Shown: in pieces, positions 42,831 to 54,800 of the stretch
Layout of the letters: every line of letters starts with the position of its first letter
Numbering within the stretch: the first letter of the stretch is position 1
Notes under the pieces: model-generated
What the model was told of the DNA's origin: nothing
Database searches by the model: none
What the model saw: only the letters and a program-made list of their open reading frames with translations
Translations under genes and position numbers: made by a program
Origin: Adiantum capillus-veneris
Lineage: Eukaryota; Streptophyta; Polypodiopsida; Polypodiales; Pteridaceae
Reading direction: 5' to 3'
Assembly: GCA_014529385.2 (NCBI GenBank)
Contig: CM043961.1
Span: 16,720,478 to 16,784,477 of the forward strand
Length of the DNA stretch: 64,000 nt

Positions 42831-43229
42831 TTTCTCTTGACTAACAGTGTAAAGGCTATTTACGCAAGTATTTCCCTGAGATTGAATTAGTGGAATTTAG
42901 TACCAGATGAAGTCTCTCTTACTTATGCTTTTAACCTAACTCATGCTCAAAACTTTGCACACAGGATGAAGACAATCACCAAGCCATAAACAAAATTGAT
43001 TATAGCATACCCGTGAGAACCATAATATGTCCAAGAGTTAATACCATCCATGAAGGTCCTACTATGTACAAGGGTGACAAAAATTTTATACTAGAATCTT
43101 GCGGACTTTGAGTGGATCAGATATAGGATCAAAATATACAGCATCTTTTGGTCCACTAAAACTAGGGCCTACACCTATGGGCCTAGTTCTACCTAGCTAG
43201 ATTACTTTAGACACCTGATCAAACACCCA

Positions 43230-43573
43230 CTAATTTTGTGATACTTGGACATCACCTATTACAAGGGTTTCCTCTGGATTCTCCGTTCCAATGAAAAAGT
43301 ATACTTCAATCACTTGAAGATCTTCGGCCCAGTTGAGTCTCTTCATATTTAATTCTAAATCTTCTAACTCTCCCGCATTAATGAAGAAAATTCCACCAGA
43401 TCCTGACCAGCAGATCCTAACCAGCTGATCCTCCAAGTGGAAGGAGAAAATCTCCTATCTAGCCACTTCATCACGCTTTTTCGCATTGAATAGTGTCGGG
43501 ACAGGCAAGCTCTCATAAACCTTACGTTGAGATCCATAGATTTACAATAGGCCTGATGAAAATCTTCCTGCAA
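43230..43573 (-). pseudogene. ORF upstream of Gag in the Gag-only element
   Basis: The block GGIFFINAGELEDLELNMKR followed by LNWAEDLQVIEVYFF parallels the chromovirus upstream ORF (GGVYYINARKL...LKKIRWGEELRVVELFYLL). The upstream sub-block (43364-43573) begins EDFHQAYCKSMD. No known domain. It is present in both members of the pair, so it is an ancestral part of the family. Confidence 0.65.
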
Positions 43574-43709
43574 AGATGAAGGATAATTCTCTTTCTTTCT
43601 TTCTCTCCCTCTTTTTAATCAAATATCTCTTTACTGGAATTCATCAAGATCACTTATTTCAACCTAACACCTTAACTTTTCCCTAGGTCCAAGACTTTGA
43701 TTAACACAC

Positions 43710-43721
43710 GCTCTGATACCA
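43710..43721 (-). promoter_or_regulatory. Primer binding site, initiator tRNA-Met type (Gag-only element)
   Basis: Minus strand TGGTATCAGAGC, two bases inside the 5' LTR. Confidence 0.9.
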
Positions 43722-43723
43722 CT

Positions 43724-45636
43724 TGTAAAGTCCCCAACCCGCCAATACCAAGATCGGGATGGGATCCTTAACAGGCCTCTAGGTCTGATAAAAATCAGAG
43801 TCTCTAAACAAGAAAAATCCAAGAAATAGACCTTTACCATTGACAATGCCTTGGGTCTATAGCCTTAGAAGAAGACCTAGTCCTGTCTCGCAGCGAAAAC
43901 GGGACAACGTATTAAAAGTCCAAAAAACTATTTCGGCCCTATAATTGCCACAATTGGGCTAAGGTATCCTCAACCAACGCTCTTTTCCCCCTGACAGATG
44001 TGAGGGCAAAACCGCTGGTGGAATCCTCTTCCAAGTGAAGAAGTTTTCTAAACGTTTTAGTGCGCAGGGATGGATAGTTACCTGACTAATCAGGTCCACC
44101 CGTCCATGATTGACAACTTTAGTCAATCCCCAATTACCACCCCGCACTCACACATGATTCTTTTGTTATTTAATTACTACCACGTTCTTATCACAATTAA
44201 AATAATGATTCCTTTTATCTTTCATAACAAGATTTTTTTAAAATGGCCCTTGAAAACAGTATTGAAAACGTTCTTTTAGCAAACAGACATCTTTAAACTT
44301 AAGACATGATACTGTCAATCAAAACATTGTCCATAATAACCATGACCAGTACTCGTCTTGTCTCAAGACCACCTAAGGGTGAAAAAAACAACACCCATTC
44401 CTTATTCATAATCCGGAGTGGATAAACCCCCACCCAAGGTTCCGGGTGCCCATACACCAAACCAGTTTCCCATACAACCGGGCGGCTCCCCTAGGATAAA
44501 AAACGGTATCCTAACTTATGTAGAAACATCAAGACATGACACGGAGTAGAAACTCAACGTTCATGGGGGTAACCGACTTATCCGTGGCTGGAAAGCCAAT
44601 CATTATCATCAAAATATACCAAGGAGTCGAAGGTGTCTTGAGACAAGCTGTCTTAAGGATAATCAATCATATCTTTTCTAATTCAACCAATTTTAACCCA
44701 AACAATTCTTTCCTACATTATAAACAATGCACGTTGGAAGTTACCCTCCGTTTTTGGTCAATTATTTCTTTTCTTATTCGTACTCACTCCTTACGTATGC
44801 AATGCTAACTTAAAAATGAACTTTAAAAGATTTAATTGAACAAAATAGAAATCCACCTGCGACTGCTCTGCCATCTTCTGTTGCACTAGAGCTTGCAAAC
44901 TTTCCTCCGTCGGCCTATGGCTAGGCCCAACCTCATGGTCATTAGTGCCTTTATTTCTTTTGTTGCTAATATCCTCTTCCTTGGTAAGAGGATTTCCTCC
45001 GATTCTCTTTGGAGCCATTTTAGCAGCCGTTTAAGTTAATCAACAAGAGCTTAATCTCTAGTGATTTTTGCGTAGCGGTTTCTCTAGATGAGAGAGAGTG
45101 TGTCAAGGCTCCGAGTCTGTCTGAAATTGTGAAGCAAGGGTCATATTTATAGGTTTCTGGGCACTCACATGCTGGAAAATGGTAGTAACTTGCATCCCAA
45201 GCAGCCCTATAGGTCAAAAAATGCCCCCTACTGCTAAATCTAGTCTGGGAGAGTTCATCATTACCCCACACAATCCCCCTCAGCTTCGAGAATCGATTTT
45301 TACTATTTTCACTGATTTTTAATGATGAAAATTGGAAATATCAGTAATTTCTAGAACCTTAGGATAAGAAAGTCTTTGTTAATAATAATTACTATAACCA
45401 TCCAATTTTTCTTAACTAATTGAATTCCTAGTGTAACCTTTCAGGGCCCGTAACTTTTCCAGATTTTATCGGAATTCTATTCTGAAAATTTCTAGACTGG
45501 GGTTTGTTGTGCTTAAGATTCCAAAAATACCAATATTTTCCATGGTCGGACAATTCTACATTGCTTTTTCAATAATCATATCAGTTGAATTAAGCTTTAT
45601 ACAATCTTTAAGGTTTCAGAAACTGGAAACCTTACA
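43724..45636 (-). repeat. 5' LTR of the Gag-only element
   Basis: 1913 bp. Longer than its partner mainly because of blocks of about 55-60 bp (44537-44595) and 32 bp (about 45522-45553). Contains the corresponding short ORF (44791-45018, MAPKRIGGN). Confidence 0.93.
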
Positions 45637-48600
45637 ATATTCCAAAGGTAAGGTGTTTTTCCATCTTTGTCTTCATAATAATCATATGGTACCTTACTTA
45701 CTAGACAGGTGCCACTTTTGGTTTCTCATGATGGTTTGTTATCTTGGTTTATTCCATGAGTTTGTCTATTGGTTGGACCTTCACTCCCATCTTTTCTAGG
45801 TCTTGTTCATTTGTTTCCACAAGTATGGTTTGATTTTCAGCAACTCTGCAAGGGTGATTGTGCACCTTATAGGAGAAGACAATAAGTCATGCAAGCTCTT
45901 AGTGTCCTCATTTGTGGAATGGAATTCCGATGTGATGGCACAACTCTTACCTTAGACTTTGACTCATATTAACCTACAAAGGACGGTAAAGTTCTTATGA
46001 CTACAGGTTTTCTTTCTACAGAAACTTTCATTCCTACGTCTCCATACACTGAGACTGAATATCTCTTGAATAGATTTCATGGTCCTTATTGATTTCAGGG
46101 ACAGTAATGTCGCACTTTCATCTTTTCTATTTTTTATTACTTCCCACTGTGATTGTAGCCATGGTTCATTTACTTCCGGTGTTGTTTTGCATCTCTAAAG
46201 CTCTTCCTTCACCAATTGTGTTTGCTGCTACCTTTATGGTCATTGTTTCTTCCTTGTTTAGTGTCTCAGGTTTGATTTTGTTTTTTGGATTCTGTGCACA
46301 ATTCATGAGCACATGATCTCTTCCACATCCATCATAGAATTCTTGAATCATATACTTTTCACCTGTGTTTGTTTCTTTTTGTGTTCTCGCATTTTCTTTT
46401 CCCGTCCTATGCTTTATAGGCTCATGAATTTTTGGACCTTCAGGTTGCATCAAGGCTTGAGTAGTTTCTACAAGTCTCTTGTATACCCCTAGTCTTTTGG
46501 TTTTGTCTTATGGATGTAGATAGGCTAGGAGTCTTTGTTCTAAAGTCTGGTTGTTATCGAGCCTTGTCGCATAGGCTAGTAGCATTGCGTCAAGTTGCTC
46601 GTTTACCTTTTTCACCAAGACTGAACCACTTGAGTCAGTCTTTGACTGTTCAAATCCCTTTTCTTTTTTCTTGCTCGTGTTTAAGCTGCTCTTTTGTTTG
46701 ATGAAATTTTGTTTCTAAAGTTGTTTTCTCCTTCAGCCTTTTTGCTTTCATTTTGTCCCAAGTTTTGGCTTTCCATGATTTTCTTTGAGATCTAAATTGA
46801 TTCATTTTCAAGTTCAATTTGTTCTGAAAGTCTCAAATTGTCAGCTACTATAGGTCAATTTTTAGCCACTTCCTAACACTCACCACTTTGACTAGAACTG
46901 TTGTCTCAGATTTGATCCACTCATTCATGGCAAAATCTCTGTGACAGTTACCTTTCTTGAATTGTCGGGTTCTTTGCACAGTTTTGAATCAGGTGATCTC
47001 TCCCACACCCATCACAAAAGCCAAAAAGTTTTGTTTGTTGACCTTATGTGAACACTTCACACCCAATGGTCGCCTCCACATTCATAATATGGGCCCTCAA
47101 GTGGAGTTGTTGTGGTGTTCCAGTTGGTTGGCCTACCCTAGGAGAATAACCCTTGGGCTTGTAGTTCTGATTTGCTATGAACATGAGTGTATTTTTGTCC
47201 ATCATGAACTGATTTCTAGATATCAGAGCCACATGTGAGGGTTCGGTTGCTTTATCAGCACTAGCCCAAAATGGACTATCATCAAGTGTATAAGCTACTC
47301 TCTCCATCTCTCTTTTGTGGCCTTTGATTGGCTCCTCATAATACATAGTAGGTGGCATCATTGGCTGATTTATGAGAGGTTTTTTGGGCTGTACATAACG
47401 CACAGTAGCTCGATTGTCATGAGGTAATGGGGCGGTTGTCGCCCCAAGACAGGTTGTGGTTTTTCTCCACCATATATTGTAAGGTCTCTGACCCCGACCA
47501 AAAAGAGCACTGTGTACCATGTAATGATCATTTAGCAGTTTTGTGAATTCTGTCAGTGCCATGATGTTTAGAATGTTTTAAAGCTCCCAAGTGTGAATTA
47601 AAATAATTTTTGCAAAAAAAATCCAAAAATAGTAAGTTTTTGGGCACCCGACCCGTCTAGTTTTGATCATCTCGAAAAACTGCACCCGTACTCTGAAATT
47701 GAAAAAAATGCATTTTCGGACCCTGAGGGCTACTAAATATGGCAGGTACTCGGGCGAGTACGCCTTAGTTCGAGCTTGCTATAGAAATTTTCGGCATCAA
47801 AATCCGACTCGTATGACCCGTTTTAGCCTACAACTGAATTTTCCCAAAATTGTCCGGGGAGGCACTTGCGGCCCGAGGCTGTGTGGGAACAGGTTCCATC
47901 CCACTCCAACTCAGCGTTAGCAGCTAGGGGGTTCCCTCTTGCCTTGTGGGATTCTTGGGAGAGTTTCTAAGCCTCCTACTAAGTGTGAGAGTCAGCTAAC
48001 CAAGCCAACTGGACACTTGGTGGGTAGGCAACTGGACTTGCCATGCTTAACTGAAGTAGCTCCTAGATGCAAATAGCAACCCAGATCGATTTTCAGCTTG
48101 AGGAGGCCTATTTAAAGGTGTGCTCACACAAACACACATATGCTCACACACACACCCAGTACACACACACACACCTACACACACCTTGGGGAGGTGTTGC
48201 TGGCACACACACTGTTTTTGAAGGAGAAGCAAGGAAGGAGGGAGGTGCTGCCGAAATTCTCATCTTGAGGATTCATTGGATCAAAAAAATTAGAGGATTC
48301 TCAGCCCCTAATCACGATGATTATGGTTTAATTCCGGCTCTTCTTAATTCTCATCATTATTCTCCCAAATTCTTCGTCTACTATGCCTACTTTTAGCTAT
48401 AATTCCCAATAGCTGCTCCCTAAGTTTGCATAGCCATACTCCATTACATAATCATCATTCATTTAGCTAAATTATGCAGCCATTCATCATCCTTAATCAA
48501 GGATTAATACATGATTGGAAAAGATTCTCTCTCTAGGCAACATAGTTAAATAATTGTCTGTCGGTAATAAAGTAGATTTGATGAAATTCATTCTGTCTGT

Positions 48601-49075
48601 CGGTAATAATTGTTTGTCGGTAATAAACTAGATTTCATGAAATTCATTCTTTTATCATTCAATAGTATTTTAATTAATTTAGACTCAATCATCTCCCACA
48701 TTTAAATGTGATTAAGGCTGAAAATTAATCCGTCATTAGGCAATTAAGAAGAGATTTTTCTATCACACATGCCTGCAGTAATTCTACATCTTCAAGTTGC
48801 TCTAGGAAAATGATTGAGCTTGCGTACTTCATCTCTTTTGTAAATCATTTAGAGAAATTCTGAATTCCTTAATCATCTAAGCCAAGTAATTACCTTAGAG
48901 CTAGTTCCCATAGGCAAGTAAAGAACTACCTATAAAATTGCTACGTCTCGAAGGGGAAATCTAAACTCTTGCATTAAGGAGGATTCTTTAATAAATCTAA
49001 TCTGTCAATTGGTTTGTTATGATGCTCTCGCACTCTAGTTCTTTTTCAAGTTTATCATTTAAAGTAGTGAGTAAA

Positions 49076-49246
49076 ATGGCCCCGGTTAAGAGAACTCGCT
49101 TTGGTGGTGCCCACGACCGCGAGGCGGGAACAAGCAATGTCAATGGAAAGGGAAAAGCTCCCATGGACGAAAAAATACCGGCCATCTCACGGGCCATTCA
49201 CGAAGAAATGGAAGAGGTAGGTCATAATTTTATTCAAGTCGTTTGA
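49076..49246 (+). CDS. Short ORF inside the 5' LTR of the chromovirus
   Basis: A 56-residue frame beginning MAPVKRTRFGGAHDREAG. It is polar and basic at the N-terminus, acidic at the end, and preserved in the 3' LTR (57005-57175) despite about 3% divergence. The Gag-only element has an ORF with the same kind of start in its LTRs (MAPKR..G and DHEVGPSHR). A splice-donor-like GAG|GTAGGT falls near its end. It may be a separate peptide or a leader exon; both are inference. Confidence 0.55.
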   Translation: MAPVKRTRFGGAHDREAGTSNVNGKGKAPMDEKIPAISRAIHEEMEEVGHNFIQVV

Positions 49247-49508
49247 ATTAACATTGCACACGTTTAGTTAGGAATGATCATATTAACATGTTGGAGAAAT
49301 CCGACGGAAACCTCGGCATTAAACTCATTTGTACATTAAAGTCTAAAGTAGGAAAGAAATGATTGATGGATATGTTGTTGCAATAGGAAATAATGTCTGC
49401 TAGGGAAAATTTAGCTCGACATATTCATTTTATTTCCAATGTTGAATCAGTCCTGACCCCCCTACTGATCACAGGGGGTAGAGTTCCTCGTTAAGGGCTC
49501 TTAAATCC

Positions 49509-49650
49509 ATGACTTTCTTTCTATGCGGTGGATACCCACGACTTTCTTTCTATGCGGTGGATACCCACGACTTGCTTTCTATGCGGTGGGAACCCACATC
49601 TCGCTTTCTATGCGGTGGGGGTGTCCATGTCGTGCTTTCTATGCGGTGGA
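49509..49650 (+). repeat. 28-bp minisatellite inside the chromovirus LTR
   Basis: Five head-to-tail units built on CTTTCTATGCGGTGG plus a CCCACGACTTG-type spacer. The other LTR has four units. Confidence 0.92.
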
Positions 49651-50324
49651 CATACCTAGTTGTATGGGCAGCTAGGCGACAACAGGAGGAGTAAATTCTC
49701 ACAGGAGGGGGGATGTTGTACCTCCAGAACATTGGAATTTTAATAAATAAGTTTGAGTAGAATTTTTACTAGAATACTGTCTTGGTGCTGTTTGCAATAC
49801 TGGTTGAAGGACTGTCTTAACGAACATTGTGATTCGGAATCTAAACAAGGAATGTTTATGTTGAACAATCATTGTGATAGTAATTAGGACACACAAGGAA
49901 GTGTGAGTGTGGGGGTGGAAAGTGGGGGCTTGGCTCAAGTTGCCAATGCCTCAGATGGGTGGTCCTGATTGGTCAGGAACTCTCTGTCCCCATAGTGTTC
50001 AATTCTATACTAGTAATACTCATTGCCCCTAGAGCGGTGAAATCTCGAGAGTACATGCCTCTGAAACGTGGGAAAAAAGGCACTCGGGGTTTCTCTCCTC
50101 TTGGAAGGTGGGTCTTAGGATCGCTAGATAGTTTAAGTACACTTCCCCTGCGAGGTGGATCTAGATCTCATTGCTAGTAGGCTTGATCTCGACTCACCTT
50201 GTGATGGGAGATCATCCGCTAGTTGAACCCTAAACCACTTTGTTTTCTTCTGCTATAGATCTAGTGGCCACCAGGTTCACCATGAGATCCGCTGTTTGAT
50301 ATGGCGGGGTAGGGACCTCACACC

Positions 50325-50336
50325 TGGTATCAGAGC
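50325..50336 (+). promoter_or_regulatory. Primer binding site, initiator tRNA-Met type (chromovirus)
   Basis: TGGTATCAGAGC, two bases after the LTR end. Confidence 0.95.
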
Positions 50337-50532
50337 CTAGGTTAGGCTGGGAAATAAATTCGTATTGTTTGAATATTTAAAAAGGAACTGAAAGTATATA
50401 GGTAGGTGGTCCGAATTCCTTGCATTGGTGTTGCAGGAAGACCCCGTGCTACAATATCGGAAGTTACAAGTGTTTGAGCTTATTTATGAGCAAGCTCAAA
50501 GATCCCCAGTTTACCAAGTCATGTGAGATATC

Positions 50533-50940
50533 ATGGAGATACTGATGAAGGCTCATTCGCCACACCCCACTTGCATCGATAGAGGATGGGGACTTGATTG
50601 GACACTTGCAGGAGGGGTTTACTACATCAACGCTCGGAAGCTAGGATTCGTGGCTACCGATTTGAAGAAGATACGTTGGGGAGAAGAGTTGAGGGTAGTG
50701 GAGTTATTCTACTTGCTTCCTACCCAATTAGACCTGACTGTTTCAGGCGACTCCAATCAAACCATCAACGACTGGCTCTTGGAAAAGGTCACTGAGGTGA
50801 TCCCAGCAAATAGAGTCAAAACTTTTGGAGTACCAAAAGAGGAATTCCAGCTTGATATCTTAGTTTATTATCCACTCAAGGATGAGTACAGGAACTATTT
50901 CACGAACAAAGTAGTCTATCATGTGAATACCATCTCCTAG
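50533..50940 (+). CDS. Upstream ORF of the chromovirus, unknown domain
   Basis: 135 codons between primer site and Gag, starting MEILMKAHSPHPT. The central block GGVYYINARKL...LKKIRWGEELRVVELFY is shared with the Gag-only element (43.23-43.57 kb), and little else is recognisable. No zinc knuckle, transmembrane segment or catalytic motif is seen. About 240 non-coding bases separate it from the Gag signal. Standard chromoviruses have one gag-pol frame, so a conserved separate ORF in front is unusual. It could be an N-terminal (matrix-like) part of Gag reached by splicing, or an independent protein. Confidence 0.7.
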   Translation: MEILMKAHSPHPTCIDRGWGLDWTLAGGVYYINARKLGFVATDLKKIRWGEELRVVELFYLLPTQLDLTVSGDSNQTINDWLLEKVTEVIPANRVKTFGVPKEEFQLDILVYYPLKDEYRNYFTNKVVYHVNTIS

Positions 50941-51180
50941 GCGTATTTTATACGCAATTCAAAAAGCCATGTAATAAGTTGATCATCAGTTATCCTAAAC
51001 CTTGAGGGGTTTCAATTGTAATAAATTTTCATCAATAAAGTTCTCTTTGTCTCTGAATCTCTGTCTCTTGATAAAGTGGTATCTTGAATTTTATTTAAAG
51101 TCTCGTGTCTATTTTGGAATCCAAGTAATGGTATCAAGAATCTCGTATAACCTCTGTAGGCACCGCCTGTTGCTCTGTAC

Positions 51181-51770
51181 TTGGTAGCGCAAGAGAAGAA
51201 GCTCCTCCTTAAGCAAGCCCAACCTCCGATCTTTAAGGGCGAGGGGGAAAATGTGAAGAGAGATGTGGAAGTGTGGATGGAAGCCATGGATGACTACTTT
51301 GAAGCTGCGAGAACCCAACCCGTAAATCAAACCATGCTTGCGATGTTCCGCTTGGCTGGTGACGCCAAGATATGGTGGAAGCAACATTGCAGAGATCTGG
51401 ATATTAAGGGATCTGCCCAATCTTGGGGAGACATCAAGGCTGCAATAATGGAATGTTATTTACCACCTGCCTACAAAACCTGAAGATGAATGAGTTCTTT
51501 TCACTTCCGCAGCTGACTTCATCTGTCGAAGAATATTATGCAAAGTTTGTCACTCTTCGGAGATATGCTCCTAAGATGACCTTGGAACAACAGGTGGCGA
51601 GGTTTTTCGAAGGGCTTATCGACCCTTTGAATACTCGGTTGGAAGCTCTCAGGCCAATGACACTACAGGATGCCTTGTTGAGGGCCAAACCTCTAGCTCT
51701 TGAAGTACAAAATGTTAATCAGAACAGGAGGAATCATTGGTCAAAGAGGGCAAGGACAACTGCTTGAAAT
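51181..51770 (+). pseudogene. Gag of the chromovirus
   Basis: Retrotransposon Gag core with MDDYFEAARTQPVNQTM, RLAGDAKIWWKQHCRD, CYLPPAYK, MNEFFSLPQL, SVEEYYAKFVTLRRYAP and LRPMTLQDAL. The zinc knuckle follows at the start of the long Pol frame (51840-51900). It forms the particle that packages element RNA. About two breaks. Confidence 0.85.
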
Positions 51771-51809
51771 AACCCACCAGCCAACCAAGCATATGACCAG
51801 AGCTCTATT

Positions 51810-54800
51810 GTGGCTACCACCACAACCATGGAGTTTCCAGATGTTCGATGCTATGGTTGCGGCGAGTATGGACATTACAGATCCAAGTGCCCCAAGAACA
51901 TTCACGCAACCAACGCCAATGCCATACCATTGAATACCCATGGGCGTGGCCAAGCTAACGGAAGAGGAAGACGAGGAAGGATGAACAGAGGGCGAGGGCG
52001 TGGAGCTACCGCTAGAGTGAATGCCGCAATGGTACAACCAACTGTGGGTGACGAAGCAGTGGAGAGAGCAACCCTGCATGCTGCAATTGACAACCCCAAT
52101 GGTTGCGAGCAATACGCAATCATTCATACGCCAGGATCTCTCAGAGGTGAACAAGTTAACTTCCTTATAGATTGTGGTAGTACTCTTTCATTTCTTTCAC
52201 CCAGATGCATGAGGAAGTTAAGGCTAGATAAGTATCCAACAAGCAAGCTAGTTCTAGAGTTAGCGAACGGCAAGGAAGTAGTATCTCAACATTCTGCAGG
52301 AAAAATGGACTTTGATTTAGGGGGATACCCAACATCTGCCCAATTTCGAACCCTACCCTTAGGATTCTTTGATGGGATACTAGGGATGGACTGGCTAAAG
52401 CAAAATAGGGCCTACATACATTGCGCACAAGGAAACTTTACCTTTACAGATAACTTGGGTAATGAAGCCTTAATCCAGGGGAAAAATGGGAGACCTAGGG
52501 CTACTCTAGTTAAGGCCAGCAGACTTTTGAAGGGATTAAGAAAGGGACAGCAAATTTATGCCGTAAATCTCAACAAAGTAGACCAAGCAGATACCTCACT
52601 TGGACCAAACTGGTTGAGGGAGTATGATGATGTATTCCCAGAAGACCTTACGAATCTTCCACCACATAGAGAGGTAGATCATGAGATTGAAACTATCCCT
52701 GGATGTGAACCTATCTCAAAAAGACCTTATAAAATGTCACTTCCCGAGGCCATTGAACTCAAGGAACAACTTAGGCAACTCATTGAGCAAGGATTCATTC
52801 GACCCAGTACTTCTCCTTGGGGTGCACCAGTTCTTTTTCAGAAGAAGAAGTATGGAACCTTAAGGCTATGCATAGACTACCATGGGCTAAAACAGGTAAC
52901 TGTCAAGAAAAAGTATCCAATTCCAAGGATTGACGAACTCTTGGACAGGCTCCACGACGCCAAAATGTTTACAAAGATTGATCTAAGGTCAGGATATTAC
53001 CAAATCAGGATCAAGGAATCAGATATTCCAAAGACAGCTTTCAACACTAGGTATGGACACTACGAATTCACAGTAATGTCTTTTGGTCTAACAAATGCTG
53101 CTGCAAGCTTCAATCGACTTATGCAGGATATTTTCAGACCTTACCTAGATGATTTTTTCTTGGTTTTCTTTGATGATATTCTGATCTATTCTAAGAACGA
53201 GGCAGACCATGAAGAACATGTTCGCAAAGTACTTGATCTTCTTCGGGAACACCAACTTTACGCTAAAGAGAGCAAGTGCACTTTTTGCTCACCAAAGGTC
53301 AACTATCTTGGATTTATCATATCGGCTGAAGGAATTTCAGTGGACCCAGATAAAGTCAAGGACATCTTTGATTGGCCTCAACCATCTACCGTCAGCGAAG
53401 TCAAAGGATTTCTTGGGATAACGGGATGGTACAGGATTTTTGTCAAGGACTATGCTCGTATTGCAGCACCTTTGACAGAACTCCTGAAGAAAGGAATGAG
53501 GATCGAATGGAAGACCGAGCACGAGTCTAGCTTTGCTAAGCTAAAAGAATTCTTGGTCTCATCTCCTATTTTAAAGCTTCCCGACTTCAGTAAAGAATTT
53601 GAAGTAGCGACCGATCCTAGCAAATTTGCTCTAGGCGGAGTTCTTACTCAAGAAGGAAGACAGGTGGCTTATACTTCACGAAAGCTGAGGGATCATGAGA
53701 AGAATTATCCTACTCATGATTTGGAACTTTTAGCAGTTATACATGCGCTGAAGTTGTGGAGACATTATCTTCTTGGACGCAAATTTCAGGTGGATACAAA
53801 CCACAAGAGCTTAAAATGGATTATTACTCAACCTATTCTCAACATGCGACAACGGCGATGGATAGAGCTATTACAGGAATATGACCTTGACATAAAGTAT
53901 AGACCAGGGAAGGAAAATGTAGTTGCAAATGGTCTTAGACAAAAATCCTTTCTCGGAGCTATCTCTATTCCAAATAACCCTATCTGGGATAGAATCAAAG
54001 AAGCATCCTTGGTAGATCCAGAGTACCAACGTATAGTATCATCAGTTCAGCAGGATAAGATTCCTGAAGCTAAAGATTACTCTCTTATGGGAGGATGTCT
54101 TTACTACAGACATAGACTCTATGTACCCAGAGATCCAGCTTTAAAGAAGGCTATTCTATATGAAGCACATGATAGCCCTACATCTGGACATCCAGGCTAT
54201 GCTAAGACTCTTCATGCTGTCAGGAGGAGTTACTTTTGGTCTAGAATGAAAGGAGACATACTTTGCTATGTGAGGCAATGTCTTTCTTGTCAGCGGATAA
54301 AAGCTGAAAGGGTCAAAATACCAGGACAACTTCAACCTCTTGACATACCCCAGATGAAATGGGAATGCATCAGTATGGATTTTGTTACAGGATTACCTTC
54401 TACAGGAGGTTATGATTCTGTTTTTGTGGTTGTTGATATACTCACAAAAGTGGCTCATCTAATACCCGTAAAGACAACCTTTACTGCTTCAGATGTTAGC
54501 CGGGTATTCATCAAGGAGATTTTTAGGCTACATGGTCTACCCAAGCGTATCGTCAGTGATAGAGATGCCAAGTTTACATCAAAATTTTGGACTTCTCTTT
54601 TCCAATCTATTGGGTCACAATTAGCTTTCAGTACAGCATATCATCCACAGACAGATGGGCAAACTGAAAGAGTTAATCAAGTCATCGAGGACATTCTCAG
54701 AGCTTATTGTTCGCAAGAGCCAAATAATTGGTTACAATATCTACCTTTGGTGGAGTATGCTTACAACTCTTCCGAACACAGAAGAATTGGAATGTCACCT

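Larger units (their letters stand above)
39332..45636 (-). mobile_element. Non-autonomous Ty3/gypsy element (TR-GAG type) with chromodomain remnant
   Basis: LTRs at 39332-41124 and 43724-45636 are about 95% identical by eye, plus a few length differences. The target duplication ATATT is perfect (39327-39331 and 45637-45641). On the minus strand the primer site (43710-43721, initiator tRNA-Met type) starts two bases inside the 5' LTR. The internal region is only 2.6 kb: an upstream ORF (about 43.23-43.57 kb), Gag with zinc knuckle (about 42.0-42.83 kb), then a chromodomain remnant (about 41.16-41.3 kb) and a purine-rich tract. No protease, reverse transcriptase, RNase H or integrase is present. 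LTR ends, Gag and tail match the chromovirus at 47478-58230, its likely autonomous partner. It has a few breaks in gag. Confidence 0.9.
47478..50322 (+). repeat. 5' LTR of the chromovirus
   Basis: 2845 bp, begins TGTAAGGTCTCTGACC and ends GGGACCTCACA. Contains a short Met-start ORF (49076-49246), a CA-rich tract (48123-48187) and five copies of a 28-bp repeat (49509-49650). Confidence 0.95.

Noticed and set aside
47044-47562. Single minus-strand ORF of 172 codons
   Set aside because: It crosses the chromovirus LTR boundary at 47478, so its first part is LTR sequence and only the rest belongs to family A copy 3.
49509-49650. Regular direct repeats that could look like a CRISPR array
   Set aside because: Units are head to tail with short similar spacers, lie inside a plant retrotransposon LTR and recur in its partner LTR; it is a minisatellite.
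50941-51180. AATAAA-like words between the upstream ORF and Gag as a true transcript end
   Set aside because: The region is AT-rich, so such words are expected by chance, and an element needs transcription to continue through it.
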